NCBI RefSeq assembly: GCF_012276755.1
Contig: NZ_JAAXKX010000005.1
Location: 120,241-184,240 of the forward strand
Direction of reading: 5' to 3'
Origin: Marichromatium bheemlicum
GTDB taxonomy: Bacteria; Pseudomonadota; Gammaproteobacteria; Chromatiales; Chromatiaceae
DNA length: 64,000 nt
Notes under the pieces: model-generated
The model's database searches: none
The model's input: the letters and a program-made list of their open reading frames with translations, nothing else
Told to the model about the DNA's origin: nothing
Translations under genes and position numbers: made by a program
Shown here: positions 1 to 9,472 of the stretch, one piece after another
How positions within the stretch are numbered: the first letter of the stretch is position 1
How the letters are laid out: each line of letters starts with the position of its first letter

Positions 1-823
1 AGGCCGGGTTGGAGGTGCTCTGCGACTGTACCTTCTTCATCGCCTTGATGATGTCGGCGGGACCGGCGGCGTAACCGATGCGCCAGCCGGTCATCGAGTA
101 GGCCTTGGAGACGCCGTTGAGCACCAGGGTGCGCGGGGCGAGGTCGGGGCAGGCATTGAGGATGTTGACGAAGGGTGCATCGTCCCAGCGGATGTGCTCG
201 TACATGTCGTCGCTGGCGATCACCGCGCGCGGGAAGTCACGCAGCACCTCGCCGAGGGCCTCGAGCTCGTCTCGGCTGTAGGCCATGCCGGTGGGGTTGG
301 AGGGGCTGTTGATGACCACCAGCCGGGTCTGCTCGGTCATCGCCGCGCGCAGCTGCGCCGGGGTGATCTTGAACGACTGGTCGGCGGCGGCGTGGATGAA
401 CACCGGGGCGGCACCGGCGAGCAGCGACATGTCGGGGTAGGAGACCCAGTAGGGGGCGGGGATCACCACCTCGTCGCCCGGATCGAGCAGCGCCTGGGCG
501 AGGTTGAAGAAGCTCTGTTTACCGCCACAGGAGACCAGGATCTGCTCGGCGGTGAAGTCGAACCCGTTGTCGCGCTTGAATTTGTCGATGATCGCCTGCT
601 TGAGCCCGGCGGTGCCGTCGACGGCGGTGTACTTGGTGAAGCCGTTCTCGATCGCGGCGATGGCGGCGGCCTTGATGTGCTCGGGGGTGTCGAAGTCGGG
701 TTCACCGGCACCGAGTCCGATCACGTCCTTGCCCTCGGCGCGCAGCGCATTGGCGCGGGCGGTGATGGCGAGTGTGGCAGACGGCTTGACGGCCTGGACG
801 CGGGCGGCGAGTTTGGTGCTCAT
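1..823 (-). CDS. aspC: Pyridoxal-phosphate aminotransferase, aspartate aminotransferase type (3' end outside window)
   Basis: Class I/II PLP aminotransferase, most likely converting aspartate and 2-oxoglutarate to oxaloacetate and glutamate in the cytoplasm. Translating the minus strand from the ATG at 823 gives MSTKLAARVQAVKPSATLAI, then the family motifs GLGAGEPDFDTPEHI, NGFTKYTAVDGT, PAPYWVSYPDM and NSPSNPTG. The window ends after VSKAYSMTGWRIGYAAG, which carries the PLP-binding lysine in the SKAYSMTGWR motif. About 274 of the usual roughly 395 residues are visible. The gene is divergent from uvrB, an arrangement I know from pseudomonads. The motifs point to the type I-beta aspartate aminotransferase branch. 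Arogenate or glutamate-prephenate aminotransferase activity cannot be excluded. The enzyme family is secure; the exact substrate is inferred. Confidence 0.9.
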   Translation of the reverse strand, partial: MSTKLAARVQAVKPSATLAITARANALRAEGKDVIGLGAGEPDFDTPEHIKAAAIAAIENGFTKYTAVDGTAGLKQAIIDKFKRDNGFDFTAEQILVSCGGKQSFFNLAQALLDPGDEVVIPAPYWVSYPDMSLLAGAAPVFIHAAADQSFKITPAQLRAAMTEQTRLVVINSPSNPTGMAYSRDELEALGEVLRDFPRAVIASDDMYEHIRWDDAPFVNILNACPDLAPRTLVLNGVSKAYSMTGWRIGYAAGPADIIKAMKKVQSQSTSNPA

Positions 824-974
824 CAGCGATGATCTCTGGGGTCCTGGGGTGGCTGGATTTGATTGTTGCAACTGCCAATAATAGCGAAACGCCGAACGCC
901 CGGCATCTTGCGCGATGGCCACGGATGGCGCTCGGCGCGGGGCGCGGCGATCATCAGCAGACGAGGCCCCTTGC

Positions 975-2984
975 ATGTCCCCCAGACCCTTTCAGCTCGA
1001 AGCCCAGTTCGCACCTGCGGGCGATCAGCCCGAGGCCATCGACCGTCTGGTCGCCGGCCTGGAGGACGGTGAGGCCGGGCTGACCTTGCTCGGGGTGACC
1101 GGTTCGGGCAAGACCTTCACCATCGCCAACGTCATCGACCGGGTGCAGCGCCCGACCCTGGTACTGGCGCCGAACAAGACCCTCGCCGCCCAACTCTACG
1201 GCGAGATGCGTGAGTTCTTCCCGCACAACGCCGTCGAGTACTTCGTCTCCTACTACGACTACTACCAGCCCGAGGCCTATGTCCCGGCCACGGATACCTA
1301 TATCGAGAAGGACGCGGCGATCAACGAGCACGTCGAGCAGATGCGGTTGTCGGCGACCAAGGCGCTGCTGGAGCGGCGCGATGTGGTGATCGTCGCCACC
1401 GTCTCCTCGATCTACGGGCTCGGCGACCCGGACGCCTATCTGAAGATGGTGCTGCTGCTCAAGCGTGGCGACCTGGTCGACCAGCGCGCCATCCTGCGCC
1501 GGCTCGCCGACCTGCAGTACCAGCGCAACGAGGTCGAGCTGCAGCGCGGCTGCTACCGGGTGCGCGGCGACGTGATCGACATCTATCCGGCCGAGTCCGA
1601 CGACGAGGCGGTGCGGGTGGAGCTGTTCGACGACGAGATCGAGTCGCTGTCGCTGTTCGATCCGCTCACCGGCGTGGTGCGCCAGCAGGTGGCGCGCTAC
1701 ACCGTCTACCCCAAGACCCACTACGCCACCCCGCGCGAGACCATCCTCCAGGCCGTCGAGCAGATCAAGCCGGAGCTGCGCGAGCGCCTCACGGTGCTGC
1801 GCGAGCAGGGCAAGCTGGTCGAGGCGCAGCGGCTCGAACAGCGCACCCAGTTCGACCTGGAGATGATGGTCGAGGTCGGCTACTGCCAGGGCATCGAGAA
1901 CTACAGTCGCTATCTCTCCGGGCGTGCCCCCGGCGAGCCGCCGCCGACCCTCTACGACTATCTGCCGCACGACGCCCTGGTGGTGATCGACGAGAGCCAT
2001 GTCACCGTGCCCCAGCTCGGCGGCATGTACCGCGGTGACCGCTCGCGCAAGGAAAACCTGGTCGACTATGGCTTCCGCCTGCCCTCGGCGCTCGACAACC
2101 GGCCGCTGCGCTTCGAGGAGTTCCGCGAGCGCCAGCCGCAGACCATCTATGTCTCGGCCACCCCGCGCGCCTTCGAGCTGGAACACTCGGGCGTGGTGGT
2201 CGAGCAGGTGGTGCGTCCCACCGGGCTGGTCGACCCCGAACTCGAGGTGCGCCCGGCGCTGACCCAGGTCGACGACCTGCTCTCCGAGATCCACGCCCGG
2301 GTCGCGGTCGACGAGCGCGTCTTGGTGACCACCCTCACCAAGCGCATGGCCGAGGACCTCACCGATTACCTCACCGAGCACGAGGTGCGGGTGCGCTATC
2401 TGCACTCCGACATCGATACCGTCGAGCGCGTCGAGATCATCCGCGATCTGCGGCTCGGCGCCTTCGACGTGCTGGTCGGGATCAACCTGCTGCGCGAGGG
2501 GCTGGACATGCCCGAGGTCTCGCTGGTCGCCGTCCTCGACGCCGACAAGGAGGGCTTTCTGCGTTCGACCGATTCGCTGATCCAGACCATCGGGCGCGCC
2601 GCGCGCAACGCCAACGGCAAGGCCATCCTCTACGCCGACAGCCTCACCGGCTCGATGCGCCGGGCGATCGACGAGACCGAGCGCCGCCGCGCCAAGCAGC
2701 TCGCCGCCAATGCCGCCAACGGCATTACCCCGCAGACCATCCGCAAGGCGGTGGCCGACATCATGGAGGCGGCCACCCCGGGCGCGCCGCTGCCGGCGCG
2801 TGACTATGCCGCGGTGGCCGACGAGGTGGCCGAGTACGCCGCGCTCACCCCACAGCAGCTGGCCAAGCGGATCAAGGCGCTGGAGAAGACCATGTACCAG
2901 CACGCCAAGGACCTGGAGTTCGAGCAGGCGGCGGCGGTGCGCGACCAGATCCGCGCGCTGCAGACCCGGGGGCTGGCCGGCTGA
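975..2984 (+). CDS. uvrB: Excinuclease ABC subunit B
   Basis: Damage-verification helicase-like subunit of the UvrABC nucleotide excision repair complex. UvrA loads it on DNA, and it then recruits UvrC. The 669-residue product has the full family length. Visible motifs are Walker A GVTGSGKT (residues 40-47), the beta-hairpin [12 protein letters not shown] that clamps DNA, the DESH helicase motif, QTIGRAARN (motif VI), and a C-terminal UVR domain (roughly 625-665) that contacts UvrC. An in-frame upstream start at 915 exists. I chose the ATG at 975 because the family N-terminus ([17 protein letters not shown]) begins there and a GAGG Shine-Dalgarno lies about 8 nt upstream. I saw no obvious LexA-type operator in the 150-bp gap to the divergent aminotransferase gene. 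mtgA follows 28 bp downstream on the same strand. Confidence 0.97.
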   Translation: MSPRPFQLEAQFAPAGDQPEAIDRLVAGLEDGEAGLTLLGVTGSGKTFTIANVIDRVQRPTLVLAPNKTLAAQLYGEMREFFPHNAVEYFVSYYDYYQPEAYVPATDTYIEKDAAINEHVEQMRLSATKALLERRDVVIVATVSSIYGLGDPDAYLKMVLLLKRGDLVDQRAILRRLADLQYQRNEVELQRGCYRVRGDVIDIYPAESDDEAVRVELFDDEIESLSLFDPLTGVVRQQVARYTVYPKTHYATPRETILQAVEQIKPELRERLTVLREQGKLVEAQRLEQRTQFDLEMMVEVGYCQGIENYSRYLSGRAPGEPPPTLYDYLPHDALVVIDESHVTVPQLGGMYRGDRSRKENLVDYGFRLPSALDNRPLRFEEFRERQPQTIYVSATPRAFELEHSGVVVEQVVRPTGLVDPELEVRPALTQVDDLLSEIHARVAVDERVLVTTLTKRMAEDLTDYLTEHEVRVRYLHSDIDTVERVEIIRDLRLGAFDVLVGINLLREGLDMPEVSLVAVLDADKEGFLRSTDSLIQTIGRAARNANGKAILYADSLTGSMRRAIDETERRRAKQLAANAANGITPQTIRKAVADIMEAATPGAPLPARDYAAVADEVAEYAALTPQQLAKRIKALEKTMYQHAKDLEFEQAAAVRDQIRALQTRGLAG

Positions 2985-3012
2985 GCGCGCGCATGGGTGC
3001 GACACCGCGACG

Positions 3013-3837
3013 ATGAGCGAGCAGGAGCGGCAGGAGGCCGGCGCGGTCGACACCCCCGGGCCGGGCATGGCGGGCGCCACGCATGAGGCGCCTGGGTCGA
3101 GGCCGTCACGGCTCGGGGGCGTGCCCGGGCGCGCGCGCTGCTGGCTGCGCCGCTGCGGTCGCGGGTTGCTGGTGCTGGTCGCCACCGGCGTGCTCGGCTC
3201 GGCGCTGCTCGTCGCGGCGCTGCGCTGGGTCGATCCGCCGGCCTCGGCCTTCATGCTCCAGCACGCCTACAACCTGTGGCGACTCGACCAGTCGCCGCCC
3301 TACTACCACCACTGCTGGGTGCCCTGGAGCGAACTCCCGCCGCCGCTGCGACTGGCGGCGATCAGCGGCGAGGATCAGCGCTTCCCGAGCCATCTCGGCT
3401 TCGATCTGATCGAGATCCGTCACGCCCTCGCCGCCCATCGCCGGGGCGGCGCGTTGCGCGGCGCCAGCACCATCACCCAGCAGACGGCCAAGAACCTCTT
3501 CCTGTGGCCGGGGCAGGGCTGGGTGCGCAAGGCGATCGAGGCCTGGTTCACCCTGCTGCTCGAGGTGCTGTGGTCGAAGGAGCGCATCCTCGAGGTCTAT
3601 CTCAACATCATCCAGTTCAGCCCCAGCACCTATGGCGCCGGGGCGGCCAGCGTGCGCTACTTCGGCCACCCGGCGCGCACCCTGACGCTGGAGGAGTCGG
3701 CGCTGCTCATCGGCGTGCTGCCGGCGCCCGGTCACTACCGTCTCGACCGCCCCTCGGAGCGGCTGCGCCGCCGCGCCGACTGGATCATCGACCAGTCCTC
3801 GCGCCTCGGCGGCGAGCGTTATCTGCAGCGGCTCTGA
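3013..3837 (+). CDS. mtgA: Monofunctional biosynthetic peptidoglycan transglycosylase
   Basis: Membrane-anchored glycosyltransferase family 51 enzyme that polymerises lipid II into glycan strands without a transpeptidase domain. A single hydrophobic segment (LLVLVATGVLGSALLVAAL) near residues 50-68 anchors it in the inner membrane, facing the periplasm. The GT51 signatures are SGEDQRFPSHLGFD, with the catalytic Glu, and GASTITQQTAKNLFLW. The length of 274 residues is slightly longer than typical (about 230-250) because of a Gly/Pro/Arg-rich cytoplasmic leader. No convincing Shine-Dalgarno marks the start. ATG 3013 and the in-frame ATG 3067 are both possible, and the domain is complete with either. 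It probably shares a transcript with uvrB (28-bp gap). A repeat-filled gap follows. Confidence 0.93.
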   Translation: MSEQERQEAGAVDTPGPGMAGATHEAPGSRPSRLGGVPGRARCWLRRCGRGLLVLVATGVLGSALLVAALRWVDPPASAFMLQHAYNLWRLDQSPPYYHHCWVPWSELPPPLRLAAISGEDQRFPSHLGFDLIEIRHALAAHRRGGALRGASTITQQTAKNLFLWPGQGWVRKAIEAWFTLLLEVLWSKERILEVYLNIIQFSPSTYGAGAASVRYFGHPARTLTLEESALLIGVLPAPGHYRLDRPSERLRRRADWIIDQSSRLGGERYLQRL

Positions 3838-3849
3838 GGTTCAGTGATC

Positions 3850-4128
3850 AGCCTCCAGCCCCTAGGTTGGGTTGCCCATACACCACCGATCGACGAATCC
3901 TTGGGACTCCAGGACGGGCAACCCAACATCGCCACCAGGCGGCCGCCAGCGGGTTGAACCGCGAAGACGCCAAGAGCGCGAAGATGAAGAAAGGCTTCCA
4001 GCGGTCAGTCTCCGGTGAGGGGCCGGGTTGTCTCGTCGCGTCGCGTCGCGGTTGGCCGCCCCCCGGCACCGGAGGCTGTTTGCTGAAGGCTGGTCGCTTT
4101 CTTCGCGTCCTTTGGGTCTTTGCGGTTC
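3850..4128. repeat. Long direct repeat, copy 1 (contains Family A and Family B palindromic elements)
   Basis: This 279-bp stretch is repeated at 4271-4549 with a constant offset of 421 bp, no indels and only a couple of mismatches. It starts with a Family B-type piece (TAGGTTGGGTTGCC ... GGGCAACCCAAC, 3863-3937). It continues with a Family A element (about 3954-4129) whose ends are inverted: TTGAACCGCGAAGACGCC at the left and GGGTCTTTGCGGTTC at the right. Short open frames across it are not convincing genes. The block fills the mtgA-DUF4124 gap. Confidence 0.9.
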
Positions 4129-4270
4129 CATCCTCATTGAACCGCCAAGATACCGTCTTGCCGGTCAATCGCCGATCATGCACACCAGCCAGTCCCCGAC
4201 TGGAGGCTGGAAGCTGGTTTGAACCGCGAAGACACGAAGCGCGCAAAGGGGAGAAAAGCCTTCAGCGACC

Positions 4271-4549
4271 AGCCTCCAGCCCGTAGGTTGGGTTGCCCAT
4301 ACACCACCGATCGACGAATCCTTTGGACTCCAGGACGGGCAACCCAACATCGCCACCAGGCGGCCGCCAGCGGGTTGAACCGCGAAGACGCCAAGAGCGC
4401 GAAGATGAAGAAAGGCTTCCAGCGGTCAGTCTCCGGTGAGGGGCCGGGTTGTCTCGTCGCGTCGCGTCGCGGTTGGCCGCCCCCCGGCACCGGAGGCTGT
4501 TTGCTGAAGGCTGGTCGCTTTCTTCGCGTCCTTTGGGTCTTTGCGGTTC
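4271..4549. repeat. Long direct repeat, copy 2
   Basis: Second, nearly identical copy of the 3850-4128 block. The 142 bp between the copies (4129-4270) carries another partial Family A end (GAACCGCGAAGACACGAAG at about 4220). The near-identity implies a recent local duplication or ongoing gene conversion. Confidence 0.9.
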
Positions 4550-4563
4550 AATCTCCTGGCCAG

Positions 4564-4601
4564 CTGGCCGCTGGCCGCTGGCCGCTGGCCGCTGGCCGCT
4601 G
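4564..4601. repeat. Heptanucleotide tandem repeat (CTGGCCG)5
   Basis: Five perfect CTGGCCG units plus a partial sixth lie directly after the second long repeat and just downstream of the DUF4124 gene stop. Similar short arrays occur at 7369-7400 (CTGGCGG, four units) and about 23313-23331, also in intergenic positions. Confidence 0.9.
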
Positions 4602-4612
4602 AAAGCCCATCC

Positions 4613-5050
4613 TCAGGGTTCGCAATAACGCTCGACCTGGGCGCGGTGGTGTTCGAGCATCTGCTCGCGGTAGCGCTGTTCGCTGCGGTCGCGGTAGGTG
4701 GCTCGGGCGGCCTGCTCCCAGCGCGCGACCTGGGCGCGGTGGCGGGCGCATTTGGCGCGATCCGAGGGGGACGCGGAGGGGCGCCTGGGGGCGGTGTCGG
4801 TGGTGGCGCGCGCGGCCGGTGTCGGGGCGAGCCGTTGGAGTTGGTTGCCGACCGACATCTGCGGGTCGTTGGCGGCGCGGGCGCTGCCGTCGGGGCTGCG
4901 GGTGTCGAGTTCGATGCTGCCTCCCGAGGCCGCGCTGCCACAGGGGGTTTGCTGATAGCTGATCCGGCCGGCGGCGTCGACGCAACGATAGAGCTCGGCC
5001 TGGGCGTCGAGGGCCGCGACCGCGCAGAGTAGCGCGATGGCGCCTTTCAT
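4613..5050 (-). CDS. DUF4124 domain-containing secreted protein
   Basis: A 145-residue protein with an N-terminal signal peptide (MKGAIALLCAVAALDAQA, likely cleaved after A-Q-A), followed by ELYRCVDAAGRISYQQTPCG. That is the hallmark of the DUF4124 family of small envelope proteins of unknown function. The rest is charged, rich in Arg, Glu and Ala, and probably helical or coiled (RAQVARWEQAARATYRDRSE). A longer frame opens at 5245, but I chose ATG 5050 because the signal peptide begins there and a GGAGG Shine-Dalgarno sits just upstream. It lies 97 bp downstream of the DAHP synthase gene on the same strand. No specific function can be assigned. Confidence 0.85.
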   Translation of the reverse strand: MKGAIALLCAVAALDAQAELYRCVDAAGRISYQQTPCGSAASGGSIELDTRSPDGSARAANDPQMSVGNQLQRLAPTPAARATTDTAPRRPSASPSDRAKCARHRAQVARWEQAARATYRDRSEQRYREQMLEHHRAQVERYCEP

Positions 5051-5147
5051 GCTCGATCCTCCCTCCGCTGGATGGACACGGCAGGGCAAGGCCCCGCCAT
5101 GTCCGAGCTTAGTCGGGATCGCTGCCCGGCGTAAGGTTCGGGCGACC

Positions 5148-6224
<1,077 letters not shown>

Positions 6225-6388
6225 GGGCGTTGCAGGATGGTCAATGGAAGCGACCCATTATAGACCGATGTGATGGCTGCGCTCCGCCTCGGGACGCCAG
6301 TGCGCGGTTGTCGACGATGGGGCGGTCACCAGGTGCGCGACCTGGGCACCGCCTGTGCCCAGGTACTCGTGCGGCGGCGGGTGTCGGC

Positions 6389-6988
6389 TCAGGGCAGGGT
6401 GGGGCGATTCATGCATTCGAGTACCGGGCCGTTGGCGCCGTGACGGATACGCGTGATCCCGGCGTAATCGGTCTTGGTGCGATACCAGTGGTGTGGACCG
6501 AGCCCGAGTATCTCGCCGAGGATGGCGCGGGTGGTCCCCGAGTGGCAGACGATCAGCAGGTGTTCTCCGGCGTGGCGCTCGATCTGCGCGCGATAGGCCG
6601 TGCTGACACGGTCGAGGAACGCCTCCAGGGGTTCGGCGCCGGCAGGGCGACAACCGACCGGATCACGGCGGTAGGCGCGATGACGCTCGGGCTCGCTGAG
6701 GGCGATCTCGGTATGGGCGCGGCCTTCCCACTCGCCCATGCCGACCTCGGCGAACTCGGGGACGATCTCGAGTGGGAGTTGGTGGTGCGCGGCGAGTTCG
6801 CGGGCGAAGGCCTGACAGCGTTGCAGCGGCGAACTCAGGATACGCGTCCAGGGTGCGGCGTCGCCGATGGCCTGGCGCATCTGCTGCCAGCCGGTTTCGG
6901 ACAGGGGGTCGTCGACGCCACGGCCACGGTAGCGCCGTCCGCCCACGGGCTCGCCGTGGCGGATCAGGTCGATGAGGGTTGCGGACAC
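6389..6988 (-). CDS. Histidine phosphatase (phosphoglycerate mutase-like) family protein
   Basis: A 199-residue cytoplasmic phosphatase of the histidine phosphatase superfamily. The N-terminal LIRHGEP carries the catalytic RHG histidine. SSPLQRCQAFARELA (second Arg), GEWEGR (acid residue region) and HLLIVCHSGTTRAIL (second catalytic His) follow in the usual order. This layout is typical of CobC/alpha-ribazole phosphatase-like enzymes, but no cobalamin genes lie nearby, so I do not assign that role. The start codon is GTG at 6988, preceded by GAGGAA at good spacing. A repeat-filled gap separates it from the next gene. Confidence 0.82.
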   Translation of the reverse strand: MSATLIDLIRHGEPVGGRRYRGRGVDDPLSETGWQQMRQAIGDAAPWTRILSSPLQRCQAFARELAAHHQLPLEIVPEFAEVGMGEWEGRAHTEIALSEPERHRAYRRDPVGCRPAGAEPLEAFLDRVSTAYRAQIERHAGEHLLIVCHSGTTRAILGEILGLGPHHWYRTKTDYAGITRIRHGANGPVLECMNRPTLP

Positions 6989-7104
6989 GCTTGGGGATTC
7001 CTCGGGAACGGACGGGCGCGCCGCTGGTGAACGGGCGCGCGGGAAAAGCCATTAATTCTAGCTCGACTCCATGGCGATGGCATCAGGGTGAGGTTCCATC
7101 CTCA

Positions 7105-7271
7105 TTGAACCGCTAAGGCACCAAGAGCGCGAAGAAAGCGACCAGCCTTCAGCAAACAGCCTCCAGTGCCGGAGCGCGGGCAACCGCAGCGCGACGAGAC
7201 AACCCAGCTCCATCACTGGAGGCTGACGGCCTTGCTTCATCTTCGCGCTCTTGGCGTCTTGGCGGTTCGAA
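7105..7271. repeat. Family A MITE-like element (about 167 bp, terminal inverted repeats)
   Basis: The left end (7105) reads TTGAACCGCTAAGGCACC then AAGAGCGCGAAGA. The right end (to 7271) is its inverted counterpart, TCTTCGCGCTCTTGG then CGTCTTGGCGGTTCGAA. The arms are about 30 bp with few mismatches and surround about 105 bp of non-coding DNA. The same ends bound elements at about 3954-4129, 4375-4550 and 41160-41330. No transposase is present, so these look like non-autonomous elements. The rest of the 6989-7460 gap holds further half-sites and a CTGGCGG array. Confidence 0.75.
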
Positions 7272-7368
7272 TCAGCTTCCAGCGATCAGCTTCCAGCCTC
7301 CAGTCGGCGAGGCTGGCGTGCATGATCGGCGATTGACGGGCAAGGCGGTATCTTGGCGGTTCAATTTT

Positions 7369-7400
7369 CTGGCGGCTGGCGGCTGGCGGCTGGCGGCTGG
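7369..7400. repeat. Heptanucleotide tandem repeat (CTGGCGG)4
   Basis: Four perfect CTGGCGG units plus CTGG, located about 60 bp upstream of the small gene at 7461. It differs from the 4564-4601 array by one base in the unit. It is flanked on both sides by Family A half-sites (CTTGGCGGTTCAA and TTTGCGGTTCAA). Confidence 0.85.
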
Positions 7401-7460
7401 TGCCCCTTTGCGGTTCAATCGTCGCTGATCACCGATTCTCAATCATTGAGGGATGACGCC

Positions 7461-7763
7461 ATGACTGCCAAACGCTACGCCGGTATCGACAACGAGCTTC
7501 AGGGCGGAATGACACCGACGGCCAATATCATCCGTGACGCCTGGGTATTCGGTCTGATCCCCGAGGAGGAGACCTGCGCGGGTTGGACGGTGCAGGGGAT
7601 CGACGCCCTCTATGACAAGGTCAGCGCGGCCTGGGCGCCCTATGGGCATCTGGTCTCCAACCTGCCCGCGGAGCTGCGCGCGCGTCACGCCCGGATCTAC
7701 GACGCCGCAGTGGAGCGGGCGCGGGCGTCCGGTTGGGACCCGGACCAGCTCGAGGAGGACTGA
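7461..7763 (+). CDS. Conserved hypothetical protein (100 aa)
   Basis: Soluble 100-residue protein beginning MTAKRYAGIDNELQGGMTPT, followed by an Asp/Trp-rich central part (DAWVFGLIPEEETCAGWTVQ) and a helical, charged C-terminus ending in QLEED. There is no signal peptide or membrane segment. I do not recognise a named domain. The composition and a good Shine-Dalgarno (TGAGGG 9-10 nt before the ATG at 7461) support a real gene. An upstream in-frame opening at 7353 lies inside repeat DNA and is rejected as the start. It stands alone between repeat DNA and the hemerythrin leader. Confidence 0.75.
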   Translation: MTAKRYAGIDNELQGGMTPTANIIRDAWVFGLIPEEETCAGWTVQGIDALYDKVSAAWAPYGHLVSNLPAELRARHARIYDAAVERARASGWDPDQLEED

Positions 7764-8196
7764 TCGGGCCGCTGCCCCAGGACCGCGTCCAGCGGCGCAG
7801 CGCGTCGATCATCCCGGCGGCCTCTCCTCGTCGAGCGGGTATCGGGGCGGGCGGCCGGTGCGATGACGCCCCGTCGCCAGCCCCGTTGGTTGGGAAATTA
7901 TCTATCATTGCAACGACATGGTGTAGCACCGGATGGTGTCGGTCGGGGGACGTGGGTCTTTGCAGGCGTCTCTGTCCAACCCCTCGATCCGTGCTGCGCC
8001 GGTTGGCACGGCGCTGCCGTGTCTGCGACCTCATGTCAATCAAGAGTCTCGTGCAGGGACCATGTTCGAGCAGCCCTATCGTTCTCGTGAGCACCTCGCC
8101 CGTTGACCGTGTCTCGGGGCGATGCCGGCTGTGGGCTGACCGCGCAGTGCCGCTCGGGTGCCGGCGATGCGCCCGCAATCATGACGAGAGGCCCTT
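7764..8196. other. Intergenic region without recognised gene (433 bp)
   Basis: No convincing coding frame, RNA or repeat is visible. An AT-richer patch around 7895-7915 (GGGAAATTATCTATCATTGC) is the most likely place for a promoter driving the bacteriohemerythrin gene. That would leave a long leader of roughly 270 nt. Confidence 0.5.
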
Positions 8197-8673
8197 ATGT
8201 CCAAGTTACCCAGGTGGCGAGAGGAGTGGTCGTTGAACATCGACGTCATCGATCAGGAACATCGTGCGCTGATCGAACGCCTCGCCGACCTATGCCTGAG
8301 GTTCTGCCCCGAGGCCACGCCGACACGTAGCGGCGGGGCCAATGCCTTGATCGATGCGCTCGCCGAGCTCGGCGAGCTGGCACGCACCCACTTCCAGCAC
8401 GAGGAGCGGTTCATGCGTGCGATCGGCTTCGAGGAGCTGCCCGAGCATCAGCGCGAACACGCCCTGATGATGGCCGAATACACCGCGCTGCTGCGCGAGT
8501 GGCGCGCCGAGGGGGTGACTGTGTTGACGCCCGTGATCCAGGAGACCGTGCGTGAGTGGTTGCTGGCACACATCCTCGGTACCGATCGCGAGTTCGCCCG
8601 CGCCTATTTTCAACTCTGCGGCGGTGACGACCGTCTCGTCCCCAGGCCGTCGCGGGATCTCCATCTGGGGTAA
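8197..8673 (+). CDS. Bacteriohemerythrin
   Basis: Four-helix-bundle non-heme di-iron oxygen-binding protein (158 aa). The iron ligands appear in the expected order: H22 in DQEHRAL, H65 and E69 in THFQHEERFM, H84 and H88 in EHQREHALM, and H125 and D130 in AHILGTD. Single-domain bacteriohemerythrins bind O2 reversibly and are used in oxygen storage, delivery or sensing in microaerobic bacteria. The protein is soluble with no signal peptide. The start at 8197 has a GAGAGG Shine-Dalgarno. It is a single gene convergent with sdhB; the two stops are only 27 bp apart. Confidence 0.93.
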   Translation: MSKLPRWREEWSLNIDVIDQEHRALIERLADLCLRFCPEATPTRSGGANALIDALAELGELARTHFQHEERFMRAIGFEELPEHQREHALMMAEYTALLREWRAEGVTVLTPVIQETVREWLLAHILGTDREFARAYFQLCGGDDRLVPRPSRDLHLG

Positions 8674-8700
8674 GTGCTAGGGGCGGATGCCGGACCTGGG

Positions 8701-9462
8701 TCAGGACGGCCCGAACAGGTCCTTCAGTGCCTGGATCGAGGTCTGGCGTCCGAGTTCACCGATCGCGGTGGTCAGCGGAATCGCCTTGGGGCAGACCCGT
8801 ACGCAGTTCTGGGCGTTGCCGCAGTCGCTCAACCCGCCCTCGGCCATGATCGCGTGCAGTCGCTCGGTCTTGTCGTGACGCCCGGTGGGGTGAGCGTTCA
8901 TCAGCCGCACCTGCGCCAGCGGTGCCGGGCCGACGAACTCCGAGCCGGCGCCGAACTGCGGACAGGCGGCCATGCAGCAGCCGCAGCTCATGCAGCGGCT
9001 GTAGAGATAGTCGGTCGCCCATTGTTGCGGGGCGATGCGCGGCGGCGGTTCGTGGGTGTCCCAGGCGCCGTCGATCTCGATCCAGGCGTGGACCTTGCGT
9101 AGCCCGGCGTCGATGGCGCTGCGGTCGACGAGCAGGTCGCGTACCACCGGGAACTTGGGTAGTGGTTCGAGCACGATCGGCTGTTCGAGCTGGTCGATCA
9201 GCGCCGAGCAGGCCGGGCGCGGTACCCCGTTGATCAGCATCGCGCAGGAACCGCACACCTCCTCCATGCAATTGTGATCCCAGCACACCGGGTCGACCCG
9301 CCGCCCATCGTGGGTGAGCGGGTGCTCGCGTAGTGCCATCAACACCGAGACCACGTTGTGGTCGGGCGCATAGGGCAGCACGAAGGTCTCCCAGTAGGGC
9401 GGCGTGTCGGGGCCATCCTGACGGCGGATGCGTAGCTCGATGGTGGAGGGTGTTTCGCGCAT
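8701..9462 (-). CDS. sdhB: Succinate dehydrogenase / fumarate reductase iron-sulfur subunit
   Basis: Electron-transfer subunit (253 aa) of complex II, passing electrons from the FAD of SdhA to the membrane heme/quinone subunit. The N-terminal ferredoxin domain has the [2Fe-2S] ligands in CWDHNCMEEVCGSC plus a later Cys (PRPAC). The C-terminal domain has CMSCGCCMAACP for the [4Fe-4S] cluster and CGNAQNCVRVCPKAIP for the [3Fe-4S] cluster. The frame extends upstream to 9555, but ATG 9462 lies 10 bp after the sdhA stop, has a GAGAG motif upstream and gives the family N-terminus. It is the last gene of the sdhC-sdhA-sdhB operon, the order found in Bacillus rather than in E. coli. Confidence 0.93.
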   Translation of the reverse strand: MRETPSTIELRIRRQDGPDTPPYWETFVLPYAPDHNVVSVLMALREHPLTHDGRRVDPVCWDHNCMEEVCGSCAMLINGVPRPACSALIDQLEQPIVLEPLPKFPVVRDLLVDRSAIDAGLRKVHAWIEIDGAWDTHEPPPRIAPQQWATDYLYSRCMSCGCCMAACPQFGAGSEFVGPAPLAQVRLMNAHPTGRHDKTERLHAIMAEGGLSDCGNAQNCVRVCPKAIPLTTAIGELGRQTSIQALKDLFGPS

Positions 9463-9472
9463 GACGGGGCTC

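Noticed and set aside
954..3254. Long minus-strand frame (766 codons) antisense to uvrB
   Set aside because: It is a mirror of the GC-rich uvrB coding frame, has no recognisable domain and is full of His/Asp/Val/Gly strings typical of antisense shadows.
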